64,000 nt of DNA from Veillonella sp. R32 (GTDB taxonomy: Bacteria > Bacillota > Negativicutes > Veillonellales > Veillonellaceae), in contig NZ_NMZQ01000011.1 of assembly GCF_010093125.1 (NCBI RefSeq), positions 96,144 to 160,143 on the forward strand, given 5' to 3'. The notes under the pieces are model-generated. The model did no database searches and had not been told where the DNA came from. It worked only from the letters and a program-made list of their open reading frames with translations. Positions within the stretch are counted from its first letter, which is position 1; each line of letters opens with the position of its first letter. The position numbers were made by a program, and so were the translations under genes. Positions 53,042 through 63,335 of this stretch are shown piece after piece.

Positions 53042-53355
53042 AGTTATTTCCTCCTATTTACAAATGAAATCATGACACTGAAAGAATTAATTATACAATC
53101 GCTAAAAAGCGCTCATATTTTCCCATTAATCATATAATTATAGCACATTTTTAATATTCATTGCTATACGCCTAGGAATACGCCAACGCCTACTCCTATA
53201 ATACAAAAACGTTGGGCATTACCTACTAAGTGGCCATACCCAACGTCTCTCATGTCTATAAAATTACAGACATATCAAATACGATTCATATGATTTACTA
53301 CGCAACAGCCCTAACACCCACTAAATAGTAGCAGTGTAATTGACTATACAACTGT
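53042..53355 (-). terminator. Gap with the mntH terminator
   Basis: 314 bp without a gene. On the minus strand ACGTTGGG and CCCAACGT (about 53207-53247) form a stem with a loop of about 23 bases and T5 beyond it, ending mntH transcription. The right-hand part up to 53355 and the left-hand part before the PRTase-like gene hold only AT-rich DNA, the latter presumably its promoter. Confidence 0.65.
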
Positions 53356-54615
53356 TTACGCTTCAAATAACAAGAAAATATTCATACCAGTTACTACAAT
53401 ACCAATAATCCACAGCATAATAGCGGTAGACGGTTTATTTTTATACGCCCCCATGACTTTAGCTGAACCTGTTAAATACAACTGCAAGAAAATAGTAAAT
53501 GGCAATTGTAAACTCAAGAACATCTGTGAAATGAGCAGGGCTTTAAAGGAATCTTGAATAAATAGAATCAGCACTAACGCAGGCACATAGGTTAACGCCA
53601 ACCCAACCCGACTATGAAAATCTTTCATATCATAGGATTCACCAAACATACCTGCAAAAATACTAGCCCCTGCCATACCCGCCGTAGCGGAGGAAGCAAA
53701 GCCAGCAAATAATAAGGCTAATGCAAAAATTACACCTGCTGATGGGCCAATTAAAGGTACCAATAATTCTTGGGCTTGCTCCAACTCTTCTACCACAATG
53801 CCTTGTTGAAAAAACGTAGCAGCCGCTAAGATAATCATGGCGGAATTAATAGCCCAGCCAATACCCATGGAGAAAATGGTGTCTAAAAATTCATAGCGCA
53901 ACCGTTTTTGCATCACCTGCGGATCCGCTTTATTAAACTCACGGCTCTGAATGATTTCAGAATGCAAAAAGAGATTATGAGGCATAATAACAGCCCCTAA
54001 AATACTAAGGATTACAAGCATGGATTCATTCGGCAAGGTTGGATTCACCCACGCAAGACCTGAGGCCGCCCAGTCTACATCAACCATAGATAATTCAGCT
54101 AAATACGCTAAGGCAATAAGCGATACAAACCCAGCAATCACCTTTTCTAGCTTGCTGTACGAGTTAGTCAGTAACATAAATGTACAGATAATAGCCGTTA
54201 AAATAGAACCAATAAATAGAGGAATGCCAAAGAGCATTTTAAGTGCAATAGCGGCCCCAATGAATTCGGCTAAGGCCGTAGCTGCCGCCGCCAGCCCTGC
54301 CGTACTAAGCAAAATACTCGATAACCAACGGGGCAACGTTTCATAAGCACATTCGGATAAACAACGGCCGGTAACAATACCCAAATGCGCCACATTATGT
54401 TGTAATAAAATAAGCATGATAGTCGATAAGGTAACGACCCATAATAAATTATAACCAAACATGGCTCCGGCGGCTAAGTTAGCAGCCCAGTTGCCTGGAT
54501 CAATAAAGCCTACCGTAACGATAATCCCTGGCCCAATATACCGAAAGACCTCTGATACTTGCATACGGTGTTGATGCACCGTGTTCAACTTATTTTTAAT
54601 ACGACTTAAAAACAT
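53356..54615 (-). CDS. mntH: Nramp-type Mn2+/Fe2+ transporter MntH
   Basis: 419 residues, eleven membrane segments. Metal-binding DPGNWAANLA in the first helix (GFIDPGNW) and the HNLFLHSE region (MPHNLFLHS) of the sixth are the Nramp signatures. It imports manganese or iron with protons. The start at 54615 is preferred; ATG 54627 touches the ribosome site. It follows the SLH-protein gene on the same strand after 119 bp. No MntR box was sought beyond inspection; I saw none clear. Confidence 0.93.
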   Translation of the reverse strand: MFLSRIKNKLNTVHQHRMQVSEVFRYIGPGIIVTVGFIDPGNWAANLAAGAMFGYNLLWVVTLSTIMLILLQHNVAHLGIVTGRCLSECAYETLPRWLSSILLSTAGLAAAATALAEFIGAAIALKMLFGIPLFIGSILTAIICTFMLLTNSYSKLEKVIAGFVSLIALAYLAELSMVDVDWAASGLAWVNPTLPNESMLVILSILGAVIMPHNLFLHSEIIQSREFNKADPQVMQKRLRYEFLDTIFSMGIGWAINSAMIILAAATFFQQGIVVEELEQAQELLVPLIGPSAGVIFALALLFAGFASSATAGMAGASIFAGMFGESYDMKDFHSRVGLALTYVPALVLILFIQDSFKALLISQMFLSLQLPFTIFLQLYLTGSAKVMGAYKNKPSTAIMLWIIGIVVTGMNIFLLFEA

Positions 54616-54734
54616 ACACTTCACCATTTCCTATCTATATTGTTTGCTTACTAAACGGCGAACTAGCTAAGCCATAACAACCGTTAGTAACCCAAACTCA
54701 CAACAAAATGGTTACTTTCCTAGGTTATGTTCGC

Positions 54735-55628
54735 CTATGCCTTGCCTTCACGGGAATCACTATTATGTACGGTATCCGGTGTTACGTCCGTAGCCGGAGT
54801 GCTATCCGCCACAACTGGCGTAGTTTCTTTGCTAGCCTCGTTTACGGGAGTCACCTCTTTACTATCTGAAACAGGTTCACTCGATGTAATGCCTTCTGCC
54901 GAGTTAGCCTGAGTCGCTGATGACTTAGCTTTCTTCTCAGCATCTGCTTTTTCCTTTGCTTCCTTTGCTTCCTTTGCTTCTTCTGCTTCTATACGGGCCC
55001 GATTCTTAGCAAACTGAGCTCGTGATTTTTCTGCTTCTTTATCAGCTTCTTCAATAGCGCGACGCCCTACTTTATCATATAAAGCATCAGGTGCGGCCAC
55101 ATTGCCACCGCCAATCACAACACCTACACGAGCACGGTAATCGTTCTTACCACCATTGCCAAAACGAAGCCGTACGTCACCACCGGTTTGCACACGGCTA
55201 CGATCTACATCAAAGCTTTTCATACGCTCTGCAATTTGTTCCTTCGTCAAGGCTGGCGTTTCACCATTAGCCGCCGCACTTTCATCCCGCTTACCTTCTT
55301 TAATTTCTTGGTCGCGATTATATTGCATTAAATCTTCACGGAATTCGCTATACAAACGAATAGCTATATTTTTATCCGTATCATTCATCTGTTCCCGTTT
55401 TTCTACAATATCTGCAATTAAGGGGGTTAATTCATAACGAGTATATACTTGACCATTCAAATTTAACCCTTTCGTATCTGTAATGGCCCCATGTTTTACC
55501 AAAGTCTGTAGTCCCTGATAAGCCCAATCGGTAGGTTTTACATCGGCTAACCGATTGTCAGCTTGACTTACACCTAAGGTGCAGGCCGTACACACAGTCG
55601 CTACTAGTACTACTTTTTTCCAATTCAT
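54735..55628 (-). CDS. SLH-domain envelope protein, OmpM-related N-terminus
   Basis: 297 residues. A signal peptide (MNWKKVVLVATVCTACTLGVSQA) is followed by one SLH domain (LADVKPTDWAYQGLQTLVKHG) and a helical part. The segment SRVQTGGDVRLRFGNGG resembles the start of an outer-membrane barrel as in Negativicutes OmpM proteins, but the barrel is missing: the protein goes on with a KEAKEAKEKADAEKK helix and a Ser/Thr/Pro/Val tail. The DNA here has a CCTTTGCTTC short repeat (about 54950-54985). Possibly a periplasmic peptidoglycan-bound protein. The Cys pair in the signal could allow a lipoprotein reading, less likely. Confidence 0.75.
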   Translation of the reverse strand: MNWKKVVLVATVCTACTLGVSQADNRLADVKPTDWAYQGLQTLVKHGAITDTKGLNLNGQVYTRYELTPLIADIVEKREQMNDTDKNIAIRLYSEFREDLMQYNRDQEIKEGKRDESAAANGETPALTKEQIAERMKSFDVDRSRVQTGGDVRLRFGNGGKNDYRARVGVVIGGGNVAAPDALYDKVGRRAIEEADKEAEKSRAQFAKNRARIEAEEAKEAKEAKEKADAEKKAKSSATQANSAEGITSSEPVSDSKEVTPVNEASKETTPVVADSTPATDVTPDTVHNSDSREGKA

Positions 55629-55737
55629 GGTTATTCTCCTTATTGACTTAATTCATCCATATTATAACATGTTTTTAAATTTCTGCGTAATCTCCCTATG
55701 TGCACTATACCGAATCGACCTAAACATTTCATGAAAA

Positions 55738-55781
55738 AACGCCTAGAAGCTATGCTAAATTGCCATAGCTTCTAGGCGTAT
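55738..55781 (-). terminator. Terminator of the trp operon
   Basis: ACGCCTAGAAGCTATG pairs with CATAGCTTCTAGGCGT over a 9-base loop; T6 follows on the minus strand. It lies about 65 bp beyond trpA. Confidence 0.88.
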
Positions 55782-55844
55782 ACTGCCTTATCCTTCTCTA
55801 TGAACTGGCCAACACAAATTTCTTTAGATTACTTTAGACTTCCT

Positions 55845-56645
55845 TTAAGCTTGGCTAACAGCGTTTTTCATAGACTTTACATACTCTGCTAAAGGTGTTT
55901 CAGCCTTATCACCATAAGCTTCGATGATTTTTACAATGGCTGACCCTACGATGGCTCCATCTGAAACGGCCGCCATAGCCTTCGCTTGCTCTGGTTCGGC
56001 AATGCCAAAACCTATGGCCACCGGAATATCAGTATATTTTTTAATCGTTCCTACTAAGCTCTCAATGTCAGTAGTAATATTCTTACGCACACCCGTAACA
56101 CCTAACGAGGATACACAATAAATAAAGCCTTTAGCCTCTTTAGCAATGCGTCCAATTCGCTGTTCCGACGTAGGCGCAATGAGAGAAATAACAGTCACTC
56201 CATATGTGGCCGCTACCGTTTCCAATTCCTCCTTTTCTTCATAAGGTAAGTCTGGCACAATAATGCCACGAATTTGAAGGGCTTTACAACGTTTGAAAAA
56301 ACGGTCGGTGCCATACACATATACAGGATTTAAATAGGTCATAAACACGAGCGGGATCGTAACAGTTTCACGAACCTGAGCTACCATATCAAAAATAGCA
56401 TCCGTTAACGCTCCCTTAGCTAACGCCCGTTCTGAAGCCCGTTGTATTACCTCTCCTTCAGCTACAGGGTCTGAAAAAGGAATACCAATTTCAATTAAAT
56501 CAGCACCAGCCTGCGCCATCGTTTGAATATAACGAGCCGTAGCCTCAAGATTAGGATCGCCCGCTGTTAAAAAGCCAATAAATGCCTTGCCCTTAGCGAA
56601 GGCTGCTTGAATATCAAAATTATCAGTATATGCTAGTTTACTCAT
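55845..56645 (-). CDS. trpA: Tryptophan synthase alpha subunit
   Basis: 266 residues. [35 protein letters not shown] (catalytic Glu in the [13 protein letters not shown] motif) and [13 protein letters not shown] are typical. It cleaves indole-glycerol phosphate to indole and passes it to TrpB. ATG 56645 has GGGGGCG upstream; a GTG at 56654 is less likely. It overlaps trpB by 8 bp. Confidence 0.96.
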   Translation of the reverse strand: MSKLAYTDNFDIQAAFAKGKAFIGFLTAGDPNLEATARYIQTMAQAGADLIEIGIPFSDPVAEGEVIQRASERALAKGALTDAIFDMVAQVRETVTIPLVFMTYLNPVYVYGTDRFFKRCKALQIRGIIVPDLPYEEKEELETVAATYGVTVISLIAPTSEQRIGRIAKEAKGFIYCVSSLGVTGVRKNITTDIESLVGTIKKYTDIPVAIGFGIAEPEQAKAMAAVSDGAIVGSAIVKIIEAYGDKAETPLAEYVKSMKNAVSQA

Positions 56646-57831
56646 GAATTTCACGCCCCCTATATTTAGCCATAGCGGCTACGTCTTTGTCGCCACGGCC
56701 TGACAAACAAATGATAATTGATTCATCCCGCCCCATGGTAGGCGCTACTTTCATAGCCTGTGCTACAGCATGTGCACTTTCAATAGCAGGAATAATGCCT
56801 TCTGTACGAGATAAATATTCAAAGGCCGTTACCGCTTCTTCATCCGTAATCGGTACATAAGTAGCTCGACCCGTGTCATGTAAATAGGAATGTTCTGGCC
56901 CAATGCCGGGATAATCAAGACCGGCTGAAATAGAGTAAACCGGTGCGATTTGACCATATTCATTTTGCACAAAATAAGAACGCATACCATGGAATATACC
57001 AGGCGTACCTTTCGCTAACGTTGCTGCATGCTCTTTCGTTTCAATGCCAAGACCAGCCGCTTCACAGCCTACCAATTGTACCCCTTCATCAGGAATAAAA
57101 TGATGGAACATACCAATAGCATTGCTACCGCCACCTACACAGGCCATGACCATACTAGGAAGTTTGCCTTCCGCTTTTAAAATCTGTGCCCGCGTCTCTT
57201 TACTAATAATGCTTTGAAAGTCCCGCACAATCATAGGAAATGGGTGAGGCCCCACAGCCGAACCCATAGCATAGTAGGTGTCATCCACCCGACGAGTCCA
57301 TTCACGCAAAGTTTCACTCACTGCATCTTTTAACGTCATCGTGCCGGAAGTAACAGGATGCACCTTAGCTCCTAAAAGTTCCATACGATACACATTAAGA
57401 GCTTGCCGTTCCGTATCTTCTTTGCCCATGAAAATTTCGCATTCCATCCCTAAAAGCGCCGCTGCCGTAGCGGCTGCTACGCCATGTTGACCAGCCCCCG
57501 TTTCAGCAATAATACGCTTTTTGCCCATGCGCTGAGCTAATAATACTTGGCCTAACACATTATTAATCTTGTGAGAGCCTGTATGGTTTAAATCTTCACG
57601 CTTCAAGTAAATCTTAGCGCCGCCTAAGTCTTCACTCATATGCTTCGCATAGTATAAAAGGGAGGGCCGCCCTGTATAATGCACTTGCAAATCTTCTAAT
57701 TCTGCAATAAAGGCAGGGTCCTTCTTATATTGTTCATACGCGGCTTCCACTTCAAGCACCGCATTCATTAAAATTTCGGGAATATATTGACCACCATGAT
57801 TACCATAGCGTCCTTTACGTTTCGTTGTCAT
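56638..57831 (-). CDS. trpB: Tryptophan synthase beta subunit
   Basis: 397 residues, PLP enzyme; the Schiff-base lysine is in [15 protein letters not shown], phosphate loop in [13 protein letters not shown]. It joins indole and serine to tryptophan. The ATG at 57831 overlaps the stop of trpCF (ATGA) and has AGAGGT upstream. The normal TrpB1 type, in the operon with its partner. Confidence 0.96.
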   Translation of the reverse strand: MTTKRKGRYGNHGGQYIPEILMNAVLEVEAAYEQYKKDPAFIAELEDLQVHYTGRPSLLYYAKHMSEDLGGAKIYLKREDLNHTGSHKINNVLGQVLLAQRMGKKRIIAETGAGQHGVAAATAAALLGMECEIFMGKEDTERQALNVYRMELLGAKVHPVTSGTMTLKDAVSETLREWTRRVDDTYYAMGSAVGPHPFPMIVRDFQSIISKETRAQILKAEGKLPSMVMACVGGGSNAIGMFHHFIPDEGVQLVGCEAAGLGIETKEHAATLAKGTPGIFHGMRSYFVQNEYGQIAPVYSISAGLDYPGIGPEHSYLHDTGRATYVPITDEEAVTAFEYLSRTEGIIPAIESAHAVAQAMKVAPTMGRDESIIICLSGRGDKDVAAMAKYRGREIHE

Positions 57832-59264
57832 ATACATACCTCTTTCGTTATATTGGCTATAATCTGTAAAAATTGCTGAATCTTCATAGCATCTTTTTGG
57901 CCCTCTGTCTCAACACCACTACTTACATCAACACCATAAGGTCTTACTTGACGAATAGCACGAGCAATATTCTGAGGCCCTAAGCCACCAGCTAAAAAGA
58001 AAGGCCTCTTACATGCTTGTAATAAAGTCCAATCAAACACGTCGCCCGTACCACCACTATATCCTTTTTTATGAGTATCAAAGAGCAATACATCAGCCTG
58101 TGATTTTTCACTCTCCTTAATATCCTCAGCTGATTGTACGGACACAGCACGCCAAATGGGGGTTGCCAGTCGCTCTTTTAAAGCGACCACCTTAGCTTCC
58201 GCCCCTTCACCACACACTTGCACCACATCTAAAGGCACCGACTTAACGAGATTCACTATCCTGTCTACTGTCTCATCAACAAAAACGCCTACCTTTTGAA
58301 TAGTAGGTTCTAACTGAGCCACTAAGGACTGCGCTTGCTCCGCCGTAACTTGGCGCGAACTAGGAGCAAATACAAAGCCTACATATTGTGGTTTCACCGG
58401 TAACGCATTGATAGCCTTCACATCGTCTAAGCGTTTCAAGCCACAAATCTTAGTCTGCACAATTGGTGTCGCCCCATATAATTCGGCTAACGCCTTCACC
58501 TTATGAGGGGCCCGCATGAAATGTTCCCCAATGAGAGCCGCTTGAATATGATGATCTCGTAAGTGCTGAATATCCGCTGCTGTTTCTAAGCCACTTTCTG
58601 AAACGAAAACTACCTCAGGTGGCACTAATGGCCTAAGCGACAAACTATGCTCAATATTAACTGTAAAATCTCGTAAATCGCGATTATTAACGCCAATAAT
58701 TCGAGCGCCCACAGCCAAAGCGCGCTCTATCTCCTGAGCGCTATGAGTTTCCACCAAACAAGATAAGCCCAAACTAGTCGCTAGCTCATGAAAAGTCTGT
58801 AATTCTTCATCATTTAAAATGGCACAAATCAGCAGTATAGCGTTAGCCCCATGCACTTTAGCACCATATATTTGATATTCATCAAGGAAAAAATCCTTTT
58901 GTAATAAAGGAAGATTTACTTCTTCACGAATACGCATCAAATACGATACATGGCCCTTAAAGAAATCGGGTTCGGTAAGTACGGAAATCGCCGCGGCCCC
59001 AGCTTGTTCGTAATCCTTAGCAATCCTTACAAAAGGAAACTCGGCCGCAATAATGCCCTTTGAAGGAGATGCCTTCTTAACTTCACAGATAAAATTCATA
59101 TCACTAGCACGCAAGGCCCTTTCAAAGGGATAGGCAAAGGGCCCTTCTTTTAACTCCGTGTCAGCTAAGGACGTAGCTAATACCTTTAATTCGTGTAAGG
59201 GTGTCTCCTTTTTTTCCTTAGCAATTCGCTTACGCGTAGCCTGTACAATATCATCAAGAATCAT
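57828..59264 (-). CDS. trpCF: Bifunctional indole-glycerol-phosphate synthase / phosphoribosylanthranilate isomerase
   Basis: 478 residues. The first 255 are TrpC ([54 protein letters not shown]). The rest, from about 262, is TrpF ([55 protein letters not shown]). The two steps convert phosphoribosylanthranilate to indole-glycerol phosphate. A C-F fusion is known from enterics; most Firmicutes have separate genes, so the fused form is worth noting. Confidence 0.95.
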   Translation of the reverse strand: MILDDIVQATRKRIAKEKKETPLHELKVLATSLADTELKEGPFAYPFERALRASDMNFICEVKKASPSKGIIAAEFPFVRIAKDYEQAGAAAISVLTEPDFFKGHVSYLMRIREEVNLPLLQKDFFLDEYQIYGAKVHGANAILLICAILNDEELQTFHELATSLGLSCLVETHSAQEIERALAVGARIIGVNNRDLRDFTVNIEHSLSLRPLVPPEVVFVSESGLETAADIQHLRDHHIQAALIGEHFMRAPHKVKALAELYGATPIVQTKICGLKRLDDVKAINALPVKPQYVGFVFAPSSRQVTAEQAQSLVAQLEPTIQKVGVFVDETVDRIVNLVKSVPLDVVQVCGEGAEAKVVALKERLATPIWRAVSVQSAEDIKESEKSQADVLLFDTHKKGYSGGTGDVFDWTLLQACKRPFFLAGGLGPQNIARAIRQVRPYGVDVSSGVETEGQKDAMKIQQFLQIIANITKEVCI

Positions 59265-59272
59265 AGTCTACC

Positions 59273-60292
59273 TCATTGTCTTACTACTTCATTCGTAGTT
59301 TTTACTAACGCTTCTAACACGGCTAAGGCTTTACCTTCATCAATAAGGCGCGCCGCTTTCGCAAGGCCGGCCTCAATCGAAGTATTCGGTTCAGCTAAAT
59401 GGAAACTGACGCCTGCATTCAATAAGACGGCATTCCGTCGTGGTCCCTTTTCCCCTTCTAAAATAGCTCGGGTAATAGCGGCATTAACAGCTCCATCGCC
59501 GCCCACTAACTCTTCAGACTTTGCATAGGGAAGGCCATACTCAGCAGGATCTAATATATACGACGTAAGTTGCCCCTCATTAATTTCACATACGTACGTT
59601 TTATCACAAGCCGTAATTTCATCCAGCCCATCAAAACCATGAACTACAGCACCTCGAGTAACGCCTAAATTAGCCAACACTTGCGCTAAGGGCTCCACTA
59701 ACTGACGATCATATACGCCCATAAGCTGTTTAGTCGCCCCAGCCGGATTAGTTAATGGCCCCAATACATTAAATACCGTACGAATGCCTAAGGCCTTACG
59801 AACTGGTGCTGCATATTTCATAGAGCTGTGATATAAAGGGGCAAACATGAAACACATCCCCACTTCAGCTAATACCTTTTGATTCGCTTCACCAGGAATA
59901 CCTAATTGAACGCCTAACGCTTCTAAACAATCAGCGGCACCACACTTACTAGATACACTGCGATTTCCATGTTTCGCTACCGGAACGCCTCCAGCGGCAA
60001 TCACAAAACCGGCGGTGGTTGAAATATTAAAGGTATTCGCCTTATCTCCACCAGTGCCAACAATTTCAAACACGTCCTGCTCATGAGCTACCGGTACTGC
60101 TTTCTCACGCATACCTTGAGCAAATCCGGTAATTTCTTCAATGCTCTCTCCTTTTAAACGTAAAGCCCCTAATAAAGCCCCCATTTGTGCTTCATTGGCC
60201 TCGCCATTCATTATGTCTCGCATAGCCCCCAACGCCATGTCATAGGTCAAATTTCGACCTTCTACTACTGTTTCTATTGCTTCTTGTATCAT
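59273..60292 (-). CDS. trpD: Anthranilate phosphoribosyltransferase
   Basis: 339 residues: VGTGGDKANTFNISTTAGFV (PRPP loop), KHGNRSVSSKCGAADCLEALG and NVLGPLTNPA are typical. It moves a ribose phosphate from PRPP to anthranilate. The ATG at 60292 (MIQEAIE) is preferred to a TTG at 60313. It is separate from trpG here, not fused as in E. coli. Confidence 0.95.
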   Translation of the reverse strand: MIQEAIETVVEGRNLTYDMALGAMRDIMNGEANEAQMGALLGALRLKGESIEEITGFAQGMREKAVPVAHEQDVFEIVGTGGDKANTFNISTTAGFVIAAGGVPVAKHGNRSVSSKCGAADCLEALGVQLGIPGEANQKVLAEVGMCFMFAPLYHSSMKYAAPVRKALGIRTVFNVLGPLTNPAGATKQLMGVYDRQLVEPLAQVLANLGVTRGAVVHGFDGLDEITACDKTYVCEINEGQLTSYILDPAEYGLPYAKSEELVGGDGAVNAAITRAILEGEKGPRRNAVLLNAGVSFHLAEPNTSIEAGLAKAARLIDEGKALAVLEALVKTTNEVVRQ

Positions 60293-60309
60293 ATGATCAC
60301 TCTTCTTTC

Positions 60310-60876
60310 TCAAATCTTTAAAAAGTTAGTCAGCAACTGTGTCCCTTGAGGTGTCAAAATAGATTCAGGGTGAAACTGTAAGCCATACAAAGCATATTGA
60401 CGATGTTCCAAGGCCATAATCTCACCATCCGCCGTTTCAGCCGTCACTACTAACTCATCAGGCAAGGACTCGCGCATCACGGCTAAGGAATGATAACGAG
60501 CCGCTGTAAATACATTAGGTACGTCTACAAATAACTTTGATGCCACCAATTGTGTAACCTCACTAGACTTACCATGTAGTACCTCTTTCGCATAGCCTAT
60601 AGTTCCACCATACGCTTCAGCGATGGCTTGATGGCCTAAGCACACACCTAGTAAAGGAATCTTCCCCGCCACCTTAGGAATTAAGGCTTCATAAATACCA
60701 GCCTCCTTAGGACGACCAGGGCCAGGCGATAATACGATATGACTAGGCTTTAAGGCTAGTACCTCTGCTACGGTGAGCTCATCACTGCGCACAACTTTAA
60801 TCTGTGGCGTTAAGGCACCTAACAATTGGTACAAATTAAAGGAAAAACTGTCATAATTATCAATCAACAATATCAT
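60310..60876 (-). CDS. trpG: Anthranilate synthase glutamine amidotransferase component
   Basis: 188 residues, class I amidotransferase: nucleophile Cys in GVCLGHQAIAEAYGG, oxyanion loop LSPGPGRP, and the His-Glu of LQFHPESILTPQG. It supplies ammonia to TrpE. It overlaps trpE by 17 bp. The same subunit may also serve p-aminobenzoate synthesis if no pabA exists elsewhere. Confidence 0.95.
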   Translation of the reverse strand: MILLIDNYDSFSFNLYQLLGALTPQIKVVRSDELTVAEVLALKPSHIVLSPGPGRPKEAGIYEALIPKVAGKIPLLGVCLGHQAIAEAYGGTIGYAKEVLHGKSSEVTQLVASKLFVDVPNVFTAARYHSLAVMRESLPDELVVTAETADGEIMALEHRQYALYGLQFHPESILTPQGTQLLTNFLKI

Positions 60877-62380
60877 AGCCAGTCACCATACTTCCCTTCT
60901 GAATCGCTTCTACCATAGATTGTGCTTTATTACGCGTTTCTTCATACTCACTCTTAGGATTACTATCCCGTACAATCCCTGCACCGGCCCGCACAAGCAC
61001 TTGACCTTCTTTAGCAACGGCCATGCGAATACCGATACAAGTATCCATATTGCCAGTAAAGTCTAAATACCCAATGGCACCGGCGTAAATACCACGCGGT
61101 GACCTTTCAAGGTCTTGTAAAATCTGAACCGCTCGAATCTTAGGGGCCCCAGATAAAGTACCCGCTGGTAACGTAGCACTTAGCGCATCCAACGCATCTT
61201 TATCAGTTTGAAGGGTTCCGGTTACAGCAGAGCAAATATGCATCACATGCGAAAAGCGTTGTATTTCGCGAAGAGACGTAACCGCTACACTACCAAATTG
61301 ACACACCCTACCTAAATCATTACGTCCTAAATCAACCAACATATTATGTTCCGCCAACTCTTTTTCATCACCTAGCAACTGCTGTTCATAAGCTTTATCT
61401 TCAGCCTCATTCTTGCCTCGTGGCATAGTGCCCGCTATAGGGAATGTATCTACCCGCCCTTGATGTACTTTCACCAGTGTTTCTGGCGATGCGCCAGTCA
61501 ATTCTAACTGAGGACTACTAAAATAAAACATATAAGGAGATGGATTGGTCGTTCGCAACACACGGTACGCATTTAACAAACTACCAGAGAATTTAGCGCG
61601 TTGGCCATTTGACAACACCCCTTGAAAAATATCACCTTCCATAATATAGCCTTTTACCTGCTCCACAGCTTTGACAAATTCCGCTTCTGAAAACTCCCCT
61701 TCAAAGTCACTGAGTAATTGCCCGGCTGGTATATCTGCTTCCTCACCCGTTCCTACTAAGTTAGCTAAACTATCTAATGCTAACTGCCCTTTATAATAAT
61801 TGGTTTCTAATTCATCGGTCCGAATGTTAACGATTAGGAAAATCTTATTTTTATAATGATCAAAGGCAATCACTTTATCAAAGAGCATTAAATCTACATC
61901 ATTAAAACTAGGTACCGCCTGTCCTAAGCTGGCTTTTTTCAACCGTTCCCGTTGCTGCTGAAAACCACGTTGTAAGGTCGGTTCTGCATAGCCCATGTAT
62001 TCATAACCAAAGTAACCTACTAAACCGCCTGTAAAGGTAGGTAATCCTTCAAAACGAGGACTTTTATATTCAGCCAACAGCTTACGAATCACATCATTTG
62101 GCTCTGTTGTCGTAAACTGTTGCGTAATAGCCCCCTTAATCGTTACTACCGCGTCCTTACAAGTAATTTCTAACAAGGGATCAAAGCCTAAAAAGGAATA
62201 GCGACCCCAGTTTTCTTTATTATCCGCACTTTCTAATAAAAAGGCCGTTTTACTAACTTTTTTTAAAGCCTTTAATACACTAATAGGTGTACGCACATCC
62301 GCAAAAATTTCTTTATAAATCGGTACTACAGGATATTTCCCTTTATAATTCTGTAGTTCCGCCAATGACATGTGACTCAT
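60860..62380 (-). CDS. trpE: Anthranilate synthase component I
   Basis: 506 residues. The feedback site motif LLES (in TAFLLESAD) near the N-terminus binds tryptophan. The chorismate site is seen in FQGVLSNGQRAKF, FPIAGTMPRGKNEAED, LVDLGRNDLGRVCQFGSV and AGAGIVRDSNPKSEYEET. The ATG at 62380 has AAAGGAG; an upstream ATG at 62431 lies inside the T-box terminator and is not used. First gene of the operon, under T-box control. Confidence 0.95.
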   Translation of the reverse strand: MSHMSLAELQNYKGKYPVVPIYKEIFADVRTPISVLKALKKVSKTAFLLESADNKENWGRYSFLGFDPLLEITCKDAVVTIKGAITQQFTTTEPNDVIRKLLAEYKSPRFEGLPTFTGGLVGYFGYEYMGYAEPTLQRGFQQQRERLKKASLGQAVPSFNDVDLMLFDKVIAFDHYKNKIFLIVNIRTDELETNYYKGQLALDSLANLVGTGEEADIPAGQLLSDFEGEFSEAEFVKAVEQVKGYIMEGDIFQGVLSNGQRAKFSGSLLNAYRVLRTTNPSPYMFYFSSPQLELTGASPETLVKVHQGRVDTFPIAGTMPRGKNEAEDKAYEQQLLGDEKELAEHNMLVDLGRNDLGRVCQFGSVAVTSLREIQRFSHVMHICSAVTGTLQTDKDALDALSATLPAGTLSGAPKIRAVQILQDLERSPRGIYAGAIGYLDFTGNMDTCIGIRMAVAKEGQVLVRAGAGIVRDSNPKSEYEETRNKAQSMVEAIQKGSMVTGYDIVD

Positions 62381-62401
62381 ATAACTCGCTCCTTTTAGAT
62401 A

Positions 62402-62870
62402 TAAAAAAACGTCCTTGGCAATATATGCCAAGGACGGGTCGTATAAACTCGCGGTACCACCTTGTTTGGATACTATAACTAAAAGCTACCATAACTGATA
62501 TCCCTAGTTACTTCAATCCCTCTCATTCGCAGGATACTAACATACCCCTCATTGTTAACGCCAATGTCGCGTCGCTACATACTAAATCAGCTAACTTCAT
62601 ACGCATACCCTATGTACTCGTATTGACATAAACTCAAAGCTATATCGGCCTATAAGCTATACCAACTACATACATAATGCGTCGTATACTAATCGTTCCT
62701 AGCGCCCTCAACGGTCCATTTAATAAGCTGCGTTCTGTGAAATCTCAGCCACCTTCACTCTCTGTAAGTGCACGTCCTATTTTTATCTCCGTCTCTACGG
62801 TTTAAGAGCACCTTATTCAATTATCTAGGCTCGCAAATGTCTCTCACTCTTTTTACTCGCCAAGCAATTC
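62402..62870 (-). promoter_or_regulatory. T-box leader of the trp operon (Trp specifier)
   Basis: On the minus strand the leader ends with the T-box AAGGTGGTACCGCG (62462-62449), then a terminator stem CGTCCTTGGCA/TGCCAAGGACG (62410-62436) and T7. Upstream, CAGAGAGTGAAGGTGGCTGA (around 62745-62764) is the AG-box/stem I region, and the specifier position reads TGG in AAATGGACC (TGG at 62718-62716). It senses uncharged tRNA-Trp and then allows readthrough into trpE. Confidence 0.93.
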
Positions 62871-63335
62871 CCTGTTTTCTCAAACAATTTCCTTAGTACT
62901 ATATCCCCACAATATAGTAAAGATAACAACAAAGCAATTCTTTTTGTTCACTTCAAGTAATACTCTGTCCACTAAGGTTGTATATTATAATAAACACATT
63001 TTCTTCTGCTGTCAAGTAAAATTTACAAATTTTTCTTATTACTTACCATAAAATACCGATTATAAACTACCAATAAATCCCCCTCCTAAAGTACTAATGC
63101 GTGCTAAACAAAATCTAGCAATAAGCGCCAATTATAAACTAGCAATAAGTTTCAATCATGAACTATCAATAAATACTAATCAGGAACTAGTAATTATAAT
63201 CTAATGAATATAAGTAGGTAAATCGCTGTACTAACTAGCCCTTAAGGCGTTTATCATGATAAAATACAAATATACATACTATACAAACAAGTCAAAGTAC
63301 TATGGTGTATTATTACTTCCTAAGGAGGTTTCTTT
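62871..63335. repeat. Gene-free region with degenerate 24-bp direct repeats
   Basis: Between the T-box and the LUD gene. CTAnCAATAA occurs at 63067, 63115, 63139 and 63163, with a weaker copy at 63187, all on a 24-bp grid (the first gap is two units). The fuller unit is about AATTATAAACTAGCAATAAG. No spacer variety as in CRISPR. The left part should also hold the trp promoter, which I cannot place with confidence. Confidence 0.6.

Noticed and set aside
63055..63200. CRISPR array
   Set aside because: Units are degenerate, only 24 bp apart with no unique spacers, and no cas genes are present.
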